The notes under the pieces are model-generated. The model saw only the letters and a list, made by a program, of their open reading frames with translations. It was not told where the DNA came from and made no database searches. DNA of 64,000 nt. Origin: Sorghum bicolor (Eukaryota; Streptophyta; Magnoliopsida; Poales; Poaceae). This document shows positions 20,901 through 33,317 of the stretch, piece after piece; the first letter of the stretch is position 1; each line of letters starts with the position of its first letter. The translations under genes and the position numbers were made by a program. The stretch is from contig NC_012876.2 of assembly GCF_000003195.3 (NCBI RefSeq), positions 61,126,407 through 61,190,406 of the forward strand, read 5' to 3'.

Positions 20901-21641
20901 TATGGAACAGTTTGAATGAAGGCTCACCGCCTCACCCAGTGATACCGCCATAGAAAAACATCCTCCCCAGAAAGCAGCGCACATACCAAACTCCTCCCGC
21001 AGCAATGCCCACCACAGCACAAGTCGCATGCAGTATTCAGTTTAAGAAATTAACAATTACCACGAGCGTGACCTGTCGATGCATACACCCTAAGCGAAAC
21101 AGCAGGGAAATTATCTACTGCCTCGAACGAATCTGGCCGGAAATCCTAACGAAATCCATCGAAACAAGCCACATGACTCGCACTAAATACGAGAATATGC
21201 TTTAGTAGTACTGAGAGTGGTATAAACGGAGGACCACCGATGCTCGGTCACCATAGTCCATAGACGCGAAGAAAGGAAAAACAAACGCATGGCTTTTAGC
21301 AATCTGGATCGAAGATCAGCGAGCCCAACGGATCGAGCAGATAGGCCGCCGGGATGCGATTATATAGCAGTAAGGTAAGAGGGAAAGGGGGGTGGCGGAA
21401 CCGGGGGGGACGAACCGGCGCAGGTCTTCTCCTTGGTGAGCTTGTAGATGAGCACGGCGATCCCGAGCGCGTGCGCGGCCTCGGCGGCGACGAAGAGGTT
21501 GTCGTGGTCGTGGACGATGAAGCGGATGAAGACGAGCGCGGCCATCCCCGCGACGACGGCGAGGAAGGCCTTGACCTTGGGCGGCTGGCGCCGCATCCAG
21601 GCCATCACCACGGCCACCGGCCTCCGCGACGAACCCCTCAT
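17958..21641 (-). CDS. ERD2-like (K/HDEL receptor family) seven-helix membrane protein
   Basis: Six exons on the minus strand: 21416-21641, 19820-20019, 19257-19397, 19083-19163, 18090-18214, 17958-18006. They total 822 bp and give 273 residues with matching phases. After a basic N-terminus (MRGSSRRPVAVVMAWMRRQ) come hydrophobic helices and the family blocks FVAAEAAHALGI, VLIYKLTKEKTCAGLSLKSQ, DLTALFLAVRLYCSFVMEYD, TLFVIYMIRFKLRSTYM, FCVYLEAVSVLPQLRLMQNT, TAHYVFALGVARFLSCAHW and a C-terminus SVFGGQLVLRLPSGVV. This matches the longer plant ERD2-like proteins of about 273 residues. Classic ERD2 retrieves HDEL-tagged proteins from Golgi to ER; the ERD2-like branch has an N-terminal extension and a less certain role. 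The start is chosen because it gives the basic N-end usual in this branch. Confidence 0.94.
18656..18930 (+). repeat. Tandem duplication of about 140 bp in ERD2-like intron
   Basis: GCTGTTTCATTAATCACTGC begins both copies (18656 and 18799), and each runs to TCTTGGAAGTCCA and CCTTTGCAAC. Copy 2 has small deletions. It lies in the intron between exons 4 and 5. Confidence 0.8.
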
Positions 21642-22670
21642 CTCCCCCCGCTTGCCGATCGGTGGAGGCGCAGCCGCGCAGGCGAGCTCTGTCCGGGTCT
21701 CGGGCTCGTGGCTCGTGCACGGCGTGAGGAGTCTGAGGACCTGAGCTGGGGTGGGGGGCCTGGGACGGGCGAGGCGAGGCGAGGCGGAGGGGATGGTGGA
21801 GTTATGGACGGGTCGGGTCGGGTCCGGTGTCCGGTCAGGTTGTTGCAGCTGTTTCGATCCGTGGCGTTCATGGTCTGCGCCTGTGGGGCCCACGCCCCCT
21901 TTGCAAGCAAAACTTTCCTTCCCCATATTTAAAGTAATTTTTTGATATCTTTAATTTCCACTAAAAATTAGCTAGCTAAGAGCTATAGCATGTCCAAGAG
22001 ATTCTTTATATATCTATCCCTATTTTACAAAAATAGAGATTTTGTTAAAAAAATACCATACAACAGCCTTTTCATATGGATATCCTCTATTGTGTATTTT
22101 TCGCTAGCCAAAAATTGAAAGCGAGAATGACTCTCTAAACTAGACACACATATAGAAAAGCTATTGAAGAATACAAAGATATCAAAAATGATTTACTCCA
22201 ATGACCCTCCAAATGGCGATTTAAATTGTAGATTTTAGAAAGGCTCTCAGAAATACTTTATATGGCTGGATGGTGAGTTAAAGATGTAGCTATTAGTAAC
22301 TCCAAATCTGCTAATGGAATACTGCCTGTTCGCTTGAGTTTATCTGTTGAATCTGTCAGTCATTCAACGTCATTTTTCTCTCACAAAAAATTAGCGAACA
22401 GTATTTTCAACTATGACTTATCAACCAAACAAAAATGATCTTTAGCTACTAATTTTTAAAATTAATGCTAATGGATCTAAACATGATTTTAAAATGGATT
22501 GTATTTTTTTTCCTTTTTTTTATTTAGATAGACTCTCCAATCAGCATAGTTTAGGAGAAATGCTATAGAAAAATGGCTTCTGGATTTAGTGTTTATCCAG
22601 ATAAGATACGCGTGTCAGATTATGCCTCCAGGGTTAAAAATAGGCAGCCAATTATCACCAACACCACCTA
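21642..22670. other. Upstream region of ERD2-like gene
   Basis: The first 270 bp are GC-rich and presumably hold the minus-strand promoter and 5' UTR; no clear TATA box was found. The rest is AT-rich without a gene. Confidence 0.5.
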
Positions 22671-22673
22671 CTA

Positions 22674-23148
22674 GCGCCTTGGTTAGTTCCAAAAAATTTT
22701 GTAAAATTTTTCAGATTCTCCGTCACATCAAATCTTTAGACGCATGCAAGCTTATTACACAGTTTGTCTGTAAAAACTAATTGCACAGTTTGGTCGGAAT
22801 TGACAAGGCGAATCTTTTGAGTATAGTTAGTCCATAATTGAATAATATTTGTTAAATACAAACAAAAATAGTATTATTCCTAGTTTGCAGAATTTTTTTG
22901 AACTAAACAAGGCCTTTAGTTCCCCACCGAAATCCAAAATTTTTTCAAGATTCCCCGTCACATCGAATCTTACGGCACATGCATGAAGCACTAAATATAG
23001 ATGAAAACAAAAACTAATTACACAGTTTGTCTGTAAATCGTGAGACGAATCTTTTGATCCTAGTTAATCTATGATTGAACAATATTTACCATAAACAAAC
23101 GAAAGTGCTACGTAGCGAAATCAAAAAAAAATTCGTATAAACAAGGCC
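22674..23148 (+). mobile_element. Two MITEs back to back (GGCCTTGTTTAG family)
   Basis: The first copy runs 22674-22914 and ends GAACTAAACAAGGCC. The second begins inside that same GGCC (GGCCTTTAGTTCCCC at 22911) and ends AAACAAGGCC at 23148. CTA borders the pair (22671-22673 and 23149-23151), so one probably inserted at the terminus of the other. Confidence 0.75.
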
Positions 23149-23960
23149 CTAGCTCGAAACAATCGATGGCATAGCTCCAGGGCTGCTTGAGGTTTTCGAT
23201 CCCGGTCCTTGCGACACGTCGTCGCGGCCTCGTGGAGGCCGTGGGAGTGTGGGACAGATCGAACACACACAGCGTTGCGTGGGTTTGGTTCGAGGACACG
23301 GCAGCGTGCAGGCCAGCGAGCAGTGGCGAGTCTCGAGTGGATGGGCGGGTAGGGCAGGGTAGGGCATCTACCCGGTGTTTGACTCGGTGCGGGTTGTTAA
23401 TGCGCCTCGTGGAGTGGACAGTGGACGATGGGCGCCACCACGAAGACATCAACATCATCGACCACGACTTGCACCGTTGCACTTGCACGGAAGTAGCCTG
23501 CCTCGTGATCTCATCCCATCATCACCAGCTGTCGCTTGTCAGGTACGTATGCCGAGTCCGGGCAAGCACCGCACGATCCACGCCACGCGGAACGAGAGCT
23601 GCGACCGTCCTCGGCTCAGCTGGGACCGCCGCGCACGGCGCGGAATTCCTCCAGCTGCCGTGCGAGCGCGACTGCGACCTCGTGTAGACAGCCAAACAGG
23701 GCCGCGGCACGGCGAACGGGACGTCAGTCGGGAACGCGGGACGCGCAAACGCCCGCAGGGGTGGACGCGGCGCACGGCACGGCACGGCACGGCGGGCAGG
23801 AGGCCAGGAGTCGTGCTCGTGCCGCGTGCCGGCGTGCGGTACCGGCCGAGCTGATGGGCTACTCGGCGGCCGGGCCAGTCTCATGCTGACGCTGGGCTGG
23901 ATGCGTGCGATCTATGGCACGAATGGGCTGCGAATCCGTGGGGCCGATGGGGCCATGATG
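23149..23960. other. GC-rich gap without recognisable gene
   Basis: Open in several frames on both strands, but with no domain, splice pattern or repeat that I recognise. Confidence 0.45.
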
Positions 23961-24298
23961 GGCCTTGTTTAATCTAAAAAATTTTCACTCATCACATTAA
24001 ATATTTGGACACATGCATGAAATATTAAATATAAATAAAAAATAAACTAATTACACAGTTTGTTCGGAAATCACTAGACAAATCTTTTAAGCCTAGTTAG
24101 TCTATGATTAGCCTTAAGTGTTATAGTAACGTATATGTGCTAATGATGAATTAATTATATTTAATAAATTCGTCTCCAAGTTTTCAGGTGAGTTATGTAA
24201 TTAATTTTTTTTATTTATATTCAAATACCCTTTCCGGCATTCTACTAAATAATTGATATAACATCCAAAACTTTTTTGACCCCCTACTAAACAAGGGC
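23961..24298 (+). mobile_element. Long-form MITE, third copy
   Basis: Starts GGCCTTGTTTAATC and ends CTACTAAACAAGGGC. Internally it matches 6004-6346 (AGCCTAGTTAGTCTATGATT, TTAATAAATTCGTCTC, CCGGCATTCTACTAAAT). Confidence 0.7.
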
Positions 24299-26824
24299 TA
24301 ACCCAATGCTGGGCTGCATTGATGGTTCCTCAATATTCGACGTCCAGTTCTCTCCTACGGCTACGGACGGCTCCGCAATTTGCCAAAGCCCAAGTCTTTG
24401 CTATCTGGGCTGGGCCATAGTGGTTCCTCTCCTCTTACAGAGAAGACGTCGTCTGCCTCGTCACTGGTCCAGGGACACTGGACCATGCGACCCACGGAAT
24501 CCTCCCCCGCCAGCCGCCGCTCGGCTCGGCTGCGCTCCGCGGCCTCCGGGCATCGCCATCGGAGTGAGCAGGAACAAGAAGGCGGAGTCGGTAGCGTCCG
24601 TGCACCGGGGGTCCCACTCCCCTGAGGCCGTCCGGGGCTCCGTGCAAAGTGGGGGCATTGGGGGGGAAGGGTGCGAGGTCGCCGTCTCCCCCGCGCCATG
24701 TCGTCAGTGTGAGTTCCTTCCTAAGATTCTGTGTCTCCTCGCCGGATTTACTTACAGCCACACGCTTGCGGGTTGCGATATCCAGCATAGCTTTTTTCGA
24801 GTCCTTTGCAAATCTTAGTGGGGACGAGCGAGACCTGATGTTATGCCTAGTGGAAGGATCGAGGATCGTTCCGCTTCCGCAGTTCGTGTATAGCCGACAC
24901 GGTAATCGCTGCGAAATGAGGTCGTGTGCGCCTTCCCTGTGCTGTTTCGGGTGCACAGCGGCTTGCGATCCGAAAATAGCTAGATCGGAAGGCCTACTTT
25001 TACGCTCAGAGGTGTCAGCTGGGGGATCCCCATCTTTTATCTGTTGCTGTGGTGTTTGTTCTGCAAAAAAGGGTTGTACGTACCACATTTCGGAATGAGA
25101 GTTTGTTCGGAATAGCTTGCTCAAAGTCATGGCATTTGGTCACAGAGAGCATTTGGTCAGAGAGAGTGATCAAGTAGGTACTAGGACGGTCCTGTCCCTT
25201 TGGTGGTGCTGTTGATTCATTGCAAAACCAGTACCACTGTGCTCAGATAATCCAGCATGTAGCTGCATTCAGATGGGGGATTGAATCAAGGCGTGTAATA
25301 CCAGTTGCTTCCTCAAATACTGCAGGAATGAATGCATGACAGGAACATTCCAACTCAAATATTGTGAGCAGATGTTGTCGGTATCCATTCTTCATGAAGA
25401 CGTCAGTATAGCCGGCTCCACTGAATTCTTCAAATGGAATACCTTACTTGTTAATTATCTACAAAATTGGGTAACCAATAATGGAGCACTTAGAGGCTCA
25501 GAGAAGCTACATTTACTAGCGAGTTTTAAAATTGGTCTCTCTTTGAAGAGATAGGGACAACCTTTTGTGGAAGCCTAGTCAATTTTCGACCCTTTCAAAA
25601 AGTCCTTGTGCTAAAAGCTTGTGGGATGTGGTACTGAGGACCGCTTAATTCAAAATTAAAGTGGCTAGGAGATCATATTTCAAGGCCTAAATATTTAGAA
25701 TGTCTCCTCCTAATCAAGGCTTTTTTTTTTCTTGTCAATCTACATCAGTTGCACCATTTCGTAGCTGGAAGGTTGGTAATCCAGGCTGTCATTCAGTGAA
25801 TTAGTCTGATGGGATGAAGCGATACTCGACCCATTCTCTTTCAGTAGCATCTCTTAAAGTTAGTCTTCTTCGTAATGTGAGCAGTAATCATATTCACGGA
25901 AGATTCAGGAAGACCAAGTCTTTTGATAGGATGTCGCACTATACTGTGGTTTTATCTGTCAGTAGCTGGTGGTCAATTTCTAGTTTCTTCTGCGTGTCTT
26001 GTCCATTTCATTGATCAGCTTGATCATTGGTGAATCACAATTCCAACTTGAAATGATAGGCTAAGACTTCCAATTCCAAGTAGGGACTTTGATAATTTGA
26101 TTCATCTGGTAGGGTTACGTGGAAACTGAAACCTAAAATGATTTGGTAACACGTAAATTTGGGGCAAAATTTTACCATGTAAGAACATATATGAGATAAT
26201 ATCACTTTTGATAATATATATATTTTGCTTTGCTGAAAAGTGAATCAATCAGGAGCATATACAAACTGCCACAAAATGTTATTAAGCAAGTGGCTGTCTT
26301 GATGTAATTAACTAGATGAATTCTAAGGGGAAAAGGGGTGAGATCTATGTTAGCAAATAAATAGAAGAAAAAGGCTACAAACAGAAGTTAGGACTTAGGA
26401 TTGACACACTTTTCTCGGTTTTCTCTCTACTCAACTGAATTGCAATGTGAAACTGAAATCTGTATGATTGTAGATCCTTGAGTACTACCTGTACAGTTGT
26501 TTTACAAGTTTTCATATTATGTTTTAATAACAAAATGATAGTATTTGTCATGATAGCTAGTGTATGATCCGCATTAGATGTCTCCTGGAAATGCACATCG
26601 CAACTTATAGCTTATTGCATAAATATTGGAAGGCTCGATGGAATAGACCTATGGCCTAGGAAAATATTGTTATCATCCACCACTTTTCGAAAAGCAAACT
26701 TCTGTTTACTGCTTTACTTTTCAGCACAGAAACACACATCACTACCTGGGATGGCAACAGTGCACAGGCTCTGAGAGTAACAATTTAACAGATGCAATTT
26801 TTATGGTGTGGCCATTTTGTTCTC

Positions 26825-26825
<1 letters not shown>

Positions 26826-26878
<53 letters not shown>

Positions 26879-26884
26879 ACACAA
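26826..26884 (+). repeat. (TA)n/(AC)n microsatellite
   Basis: A short TA run passes into about 25 AC units with one AT interruption. Confidence 0.95.
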
Positions 26885-28382
26885 GATGCCTATATTCTAG
26901 ATGAAATGAGATAATCATTTTTTCAACCGAAAGTCTGTCTGTTTTGTGGCAGTATACCTGAGATACACATTAGCTTCCATGGATTGGATTGTTTATCTAG
27001 AAATAATAATCTGCTAAGGTTTCTGTGTTGTATTATACTTGCCTATATAAATAATAAGATGCTCTAGTTTTAGCGCACAGCCTTTCACAGATTGAATTTT
27101 CTTGCATATGCAGATTCAGCAGAAGAATGAGTTAGCATTGTGTATCAGAAGATTGCTGCTATCTATCAGCATTCAGCAGTTGCACATTTTTTTCTTGCAC
27201 ACAGCATAAATTGGCCCATGTAGGCTTTAGTTGTTCAATATATGTCCATTGTTGCCCAGCACAGTATCTGAATAGCAAAAAGTTTGGCTGTTGGTTGATT
27301 GATGATGCTCCTTCTTATATCAACACTCCAAATATGTATCACTGAGTTGACATTATTTTTATGGTTACAGAGCATCAGACCGCAGTCATTTCTTCCTCAT
27401 GTCGGCAGATGTCTTGAATACCCACAGATTCTTAAGCTGTCCCTTGCTGTCATTTCTAAGCAAAAGTAAGTTGTAAGATGGGTCCTTGTTTTCCCATATT
27501 CACTTTCTTGAGAGTTCGGTGGATTAAGAAACTCTAATTCTTATCCTTTCTTTGCATCTAGTTGCAGAATAACCATTTTGCCACAGAATTAAAGTTTCAT
27601 CTTTACAACTGAGCTTTTTTATTAGCAAAAGTAAGCTGTGTGCTTTTTTTAGCAAACGTGAAACTGAGCTGCACATCTTTGCATTAAAGAAAAGAACCAA
27701 GGCGATGCACCGCTTTCTATGTCTAATTAATTAGTTGTTGTCTTTTCTCGGCTGTTTGTACTAACTCGATATGTAAATCAAACTCTGCAGAGGCTAAACT
27801 CACCGGTTGATCGTCATGTTGACATCACCAGTCTCAGTGAACTAGGATGCTGACTGCCTGAATGTTTCAGCTTTCTCACTATTTAAAATGCAACATTTAC
27901 ATCATGGTGCACAATATCATCAAAGGCCCATATACATATGTTATGCAGCTTGCAGAGCATATGCTGGTTGTTTCTCATGGTTTTATCTGTTATAGTGCAC
28001 CACTAATGATACTGGTTGGTGACATATAGTTGCTTAAGATGGCAACACGGGCGGCACACATATATACCCCTGTGAGGAATGGAAGGTTCAATACTTATAA
28101 ATTATAATCATACTTTAGTTCATGTTGCATCATTTGCAAACAAATTGCCGTGTTTAGAAATGGATAGGTAACTAGAAATTTGAGCTAATCTATTAGCAAA
28201 TAGGGTGTTGTTCATTTAAGATCAAACCATCCCTTTGTACCATATTGGAATATTGAGGTACAATAATCAGCTTGGTCAAGGATGTTAACACATCACATTT
28301 TGATGGACATGATTATCAACTCTAGTAGAAGTACCCCATGATGCTGTAGTGCGATTGGTAACTGTTTTTTTAACAAGGGCTT

Positions 28383-28432
28383 AACATGGTACAGTCTACT
28401 ATTGTCAAAAAAAAAAAACATGGTACAGTCTA
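28383..28432 (+). mobile_element. Micro retro-insertion: poly(A) tail with 16-bp TSD
   Basis: AACATGGTACAGTCTA stands at 28383-28398 and 28417-28432. Only CTATTGTC plus an A run lies between. Compare 8579-8624 and 12951-13004. Confidence 0.6.
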
Positions 28433-28657
28433 TTATAGGTCAGACTTAAACTCTTACTTCCAGATTACTCTATAGTAACCAAATCACCATCGCTTTCTAC
28501 ATCAACAAATAGAAAAGCATGGAAAGCACAGGACATTTTTTTAGTGAAATTGCACGGAGCTATACATATATGCGGGCAGACATCCATTGCAGTTGCAATG
28601 GAGCTTTCACAGCCCTTTTGTCTGATGTTTGTCTGTGGAGTTTGGTGGCTCACAGCA

Positions 28658-28666
28658 TATATAAAA
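28658..28666 (+). promoter_or_regulatory. TATA box of the MYB gene
   Basis: TATATAAAA 80 bp upstream of the MYB start codon, at the expected place for a core promoter with a short leader. Confidence 0.6.
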
Positions 28667-28745
28667 TGCAATAGAAGCTTACTGATATCCTTGTTAACTC
28701 AGTGCTTAATCTAGTACAAGCTGCTAGCTGATAGTAAATTGATCA

Positions 28746-30468
28746 ATGGGGAGACAACCATGCTGTGACAAGCAGGGGGTGAAGCGAGGGCCATGGACAG
28801 CGGAGGAGGACAAGAAGCTCATTAGCTTCATCCTGACACATGGCCGGTGCTGCTGGCGGGCAGTGCCTAAACTGGCAGGGCTGCTTCGTTGCGGCAAGAG
28901 CTGCCGTCTGCGGTGGACTAACTACCTTCGCCCTGACCTCAAGCGTGGCCTCCTCAGCACTGCCGAGGAGCAGCTCGTCATTGACCTCCATGCCAAGCTC
29001 GGCAATAGGTATACTAAGTTGCATGGTATAGATAACACGTGTGCATGCATGCATATACTCCATTTTGTATGTTAATCCATGCTCTTTGTTGTGCTGTGGT
29101 AGAATAAGCTATTTGCATCAGTTCCTTGGCATGGGTGAATTCCCCTGGTTGAGTTTTGAAGTGCCGAGCAAACCACATAACATGTTGATGGAATACTTGG
29201 CTAAGAGTAGCTAGCTTTATGTGTTGTAAGTCTACATGAAGTGTAGCAGCAGTACTTACTGTAACATGATGCCACAAAGTTTAGAACCAACTGAATTCAT
29301 GCAGTTAAGAGTAACAGAGTCACATGCATGTGGTATTGTTGTGAATCCCCCCTGGTGCTCCACGTTTATCGAGAAAGAAATCCTGCAATACCATACCAGG
29401 AGCAGTTAATCAAGATTACATAGAGTTTGAAAAGCGTTTATCATGTTATTGAGCTTTGCATCTTACATACTATAACCCTATCGTTGGTACCATTTTTTAC
29501 CTTTGTTTTTGTGTTTGTCCTTAGTTTACCCTTAGCAGTAACCTCTTGGTCGTTCCATGCTTTCAGTGCTCTTGCAAATGCCAAGTTATCTCAAAAACAA
29601 CAAAAATAATGGCTCTCTTTTCTTAGTTGTTGCACTTTGAATTGATAGTTAGTGATACGCCGATGTGGACTTCACACCTGTATGTGAGTCAAAGAGCACA
29701 CTAGAATTGAAGGGCAGTAATAGCACTGCTCAGGTCATTCTCAACCTCTTTACTTGTAGCATAAACTCCAGTTCTAAAACATGAAGCACACGATTGTGAA
29801 AATAATGGAAATTTGTATTTACGCATTTGCTTCAAATTCAGCTGGCTGAAACATGAGTGAAAAGGGTTAGCTGCTCCTTTCCGTTCATGTGCTTCGTTCT
29901 CCAGAAACAAAATACTACAACCGCTTTGTGCGCTCCTAATGACTTAAACTTATGCAGATGGTCCAAGATTGCTGCCAAGTTACCTGGGAGAACAGACAAT
30001 GAGATCAAGAACCACTGGAACACGCACATCAAGAAGAAGCTCATCAAGATGGGCCTCGACCCGGCCACGCACCAGCCTCTATCCAATTCCAATGCAACTT
30101 CCTCACAGTCCACGGTTACAGATGAATCTGCTAAATCCAGCGACTTCAGAGAGGAGCTGAGCTTGAAGGATGACAGCCATAGGGAGGTTCCACTGTCCAC
30201 TGATTCATCAGAGCAGTCCAGCTGGCCAGAGTCAAGCACCAACGGCTGTGATCAAGACCCTGAACTGCTGGTGAATTGGCCAGACCTGTTGATGGATGAG
30301 CCATGGTTGAATTTTATGAGCAGCAACGATGAACTTGGGAATGTCGAGGGGGCGTTGCCATGGGATGGAACAACAGACTGGCTGCTGGACTACCAAGACT
30401 TCGGCATGTGCAGCTCGAACTCAGTCGACAATTCAACGTTCCACGCCTCAAATGGATCGAACTTCTAA
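28746..30468 (+). CDS. R2R3-MYB transcription factor (MYB20/43/ODORANT1-like)
   Basis: Two exons, 28746-29008 and 29958-30468, give 257 residues; the AG/A split codon restores Arg. R2 (about 14-61) reads [20 protein letters not shown] and [20 protein letters not shown] with its three Trp. R3 (about 67-112) reads [20 protein letters not shown] and [20 protein letters not shown], followed by [16 protein letters not shown]. The MGRQPCCDK start and the CCWRAVP insertion are typical of the clade containing Arabidopsis MYB20/43/85 and petunia ODORANT1, which activate phenylpropanoid and lignin genes. The Ser/Asp-rich C-part ends near [12 protein letters not shown], a likely activation segment. The usual early intron within R2/R3 is absent; only the R3 intron (949 bp) remains. 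It acts in the nucleus. Confidence 0.93.
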
Positions 30469-32753
30469 AGACCGGAGAAAGACTGCCCATCAAAATAAGG
30501 AGAAAGACAGACTGCAAGTTTGAGCGCACTGCACACTGCACAGCTCCCAGTATAGAAAATAGATACAGTACTTACACGAATAAGATTGTGAAAAAAAGAG
30601 ATAGGCACGGGGCATATCTAGACCCTAGAGTAGTGATACCTTGCCCTTAAAAGTAAGGGGTTTGTATTGGTAGAAACCTAATGTTTCTCGGTATGAGAGG
30701 CTGAAGAACTAGATTCAAATGTATGAATCATGCAAGGCAGGCTATATGTGACACGCAGGGTCATGCTCAGCAGGTTGCAGTGAATAAGATTGCCGATTTT
30801 CTGTGCAAGTTAAGGCTGTGCTCTGAGCAGTGCAGCAGCGAGGTATATCTGATATCTCCCTGTCGCTCTCCCGGGCAACTGTTGAGCAATTACAGAGTTC
30901 AGAACATGTTATGTTAGTGACTCGCCATCCTTCCAACAGTCAACTCACCTTCCTTCCAACATCACACTCATCACACAGGCTTGTGAATTTTGATGTGCAT
31001 AATGTCGACCGATTCTTGGCGAGGTATCAGCCAATGCCTAATTATTTGAGGGTAAGCTTAAGCGCACATCAGAGATGAAAGGATCAAAGAAACAAGATGA
31101 CTGGGACTGTACATGGATCAGCAAGAGCCTGCCTGGATTCTGCAACGAGTAACACGACAACCATTGCACAGTAGGTCAGTCCAGTTTCCTTGAAATGAAC
31201 GTTCAGAGGCCAAAGGTGTCCCTATTCCGTTGTCGTCCATGTCCCTGACAAAGATGCGAGACCGTAAAGAAGGCCTCAGTGAACCAACCATACGTACACG
31301 GCGTACGTTTATAGTCACGTAATGCTGACGTGCTTCTTCCAACTCCGATCAGATGAATGAACAATGAAATGCCAGGAGAAACCAAAGCCGTTACGAATTC
31401 ACAAGGCAAGAATGGGGCCCTTGTTAGAGAGCTGACTTCCTTCCAAGCTCACCAAGCAGGTTTGTTAGAGAGCTGACTTCCTTCCTGCAGCGTTTTGGCA
31501 CTGAAACCTTGCGCATGTATGCGTACAAAAAGGCGGGTTTTGTTGCGTGATCCAAATCACAGCACTGCCTTGTTTGTTTGAACTTCTCCACTGCACTAAT
31601 GGTGATGGGAAGTTTTGGGAATTCCTGAAGAATTTGGAAAGCTCTCTTGCTGAAAGTCTGAGTCTCAAGAACCCCAGATAAATTCATGGATAGGATCGCT
31701 GGAGTCTGTTTGTGGCCAGTTAGGTCACCTGTTATGTCAGGTGGGCATGAATGTATTCTTATTCATGAAAATACCTGATGGGCATGAGTATATTCTTGAA
31801 CATATGCAGAAATTTTACCTACACTCGAAATATATTGTGGATGACTTTCAAGTGAGAACTGGAAACTAAATTCCTTTCATCCCTCTCATCAACTGATTAA
31901 TTGAATTAAATCCAGTTGGGTGTAACTTAAGCAAGGGAACTTGCACCTCTCATCACTTGGACCATTCATTTAGATGAAATCCAAGATTGAATTTGTATAA
32001 CTTTAACCCAATAGGACCATGTGCACTTGATATTTTCTGTTACGGCCGGGAGTGTACGTTTGGCTTTAGCAGTGGATTGATCCATCACTTTCTCACTCAC
32101 CCATCTTTGTTCCTGTTTGGGTTTGAATGATATGAATATGTTGATCCATCATCATTCACCCCTGACAGCCACATGATTAGTACAGTACGTACAGCCACAT
32201 AATAGGATCATCTCATTTTTGCTTAGATAAAAGGGATTTTCTTTATTCTGGCTTCTACATGAGTTTTGCCCTTAATCGTTCAAAACTTAAGTCTGAGGCT
32301 CTGAACCAATGGCTAGACACCCAAAAAATATATGCCAAGAATAAGAACGATCATAAAATAAAACTCTTATGAAGCAAAGACTAATTAATTAAGCCCAATG
32401 CCTATTAATTACTAGACACGGGTTCTATCAAGAACAAGAATGTGGTGATTTCTCAGACCAAATGCCTCCTAGGTATATATCATCGATCGTCATCACAGGT
32501 ATGATTGTACGTAATAAGCCATGACAGAGACTGGAAGTAGGCTGGCGGCGGGTCGCTATCCTGGCCGGGAGCGTAGGCGCTGGATGGACGCTCAGTGAGT
32601 CATCAGTGTTGTTGCTTTGAGAGGGGGAGAGCGTGACCGCATGCCTATGAAGTCTAATAAGTTGCAGTCATGTCCAGCCTTCCCCTCGGAAAGCTGTGGC
32701 CGTGGCCCGTGGGTGTGGCTGCTGGCTACTCTTGCCTGCCGTCTTGAGCAGTA
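30469..32753. other. Gene-free stretch after MYB
   Basis: Presumed MYB 3' UTR for the first few hundred bases, then AT-rich spacer. A 22-bp direct repeat (TTAGAGAGCTGACTTCCTTCC) occurs at about 31423-31444 and 31463-31485. No gene seen. Confidence 0.5.
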
Positions 32754-32987
32754 CTCCTCTGTTCTATTTTTAATTGTCGCTTGCGTTTCCTAAAAAACAA
32801 CTGCTGGCAATTATATATTAAAAAATATTAATATTTATAATACATAATTAGTATCATTAGAAAGATCTTTGAATCTAGATTTTGAATAAATTTATTTGAA
32901 GATACAAATGTTATACGTATTTTCTACAAATCGAGTCAAACTTGTGGCACGCACACCAACAACGACAATTAAAAAGGACAGAGGAAG
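32754..32987. mobile_element. Stowaway-like MITE, 234 bp, TSD TA
   Basis: Inverted ends CTCCTCTGTTCTATTTTTAA and TTAAAAAGGACAGAGGAAG, flanked by TA at 32752-32753 and 32988-32989. It lies about 330 bp upstream of the RPL2 start. Confidence 0.8.
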
Positions 32988-33317
32988 TACTCAGTTACTG
33001 GCGGTGGCGGGCTCCAGGAGTTCGATCGGGCCAGATGGAGTCAAGGCGGGTAATGAAGTGATGATGAAATGCGTGCTCAAGATGACGCAAACCAAGATTC
33101 ATGGCTGCTTTGTCGCATGGCAGGACTAGGACGGCCGCCGTAGCCGCTTGATGGAGGTGGAGGACGACTGGACGAGGACTCTCGAGGAGGCTTAGCCATG
33201 AGCGGTGGCGTCTGGAAATCCCCATCGCCGGGAGTCGTGACGGCGAGGCAGCCCGCAGCTGCGGCGGAGACCTGACGAAAACGACCATGACGCAACGTAA
33301 CCGCGAGCGGCGAGCGA

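Larger units (their letters stand above)
24299..28650. other. Unresolved region; possible transcript, no confident gene
   Basis: 24300-25130 is GC-rich and open in several frames; the sequence GCCATGTCGTCAGTGTGAGT near 24697 could be a first exon and donor. 25140-28650 is AT-rich with scattered short open stretches and no domain. 27366-27468 looks weakly exon-like. I cannot join these into a gene; a noncoding transcript or a diverged gene is possible. Confidence 0.35.

Noticed and set aside
23187..23889. Several 100-160 codon frames
   Set aside because: GC-rich sequence with mutually overlapping frames and no family similarity.
24435..25130. 231-codon minus-strand frame
   Set aside because: No recognisable motif, and the opposite strand is open too; not supported as a gene.
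29009..29080. Read-through of MYB exon 1 into a 109-residue protein
   Set aside because: A GT donor at 29009 joins in phase to exon 2, completing R3; the read-through lacks half of R3.
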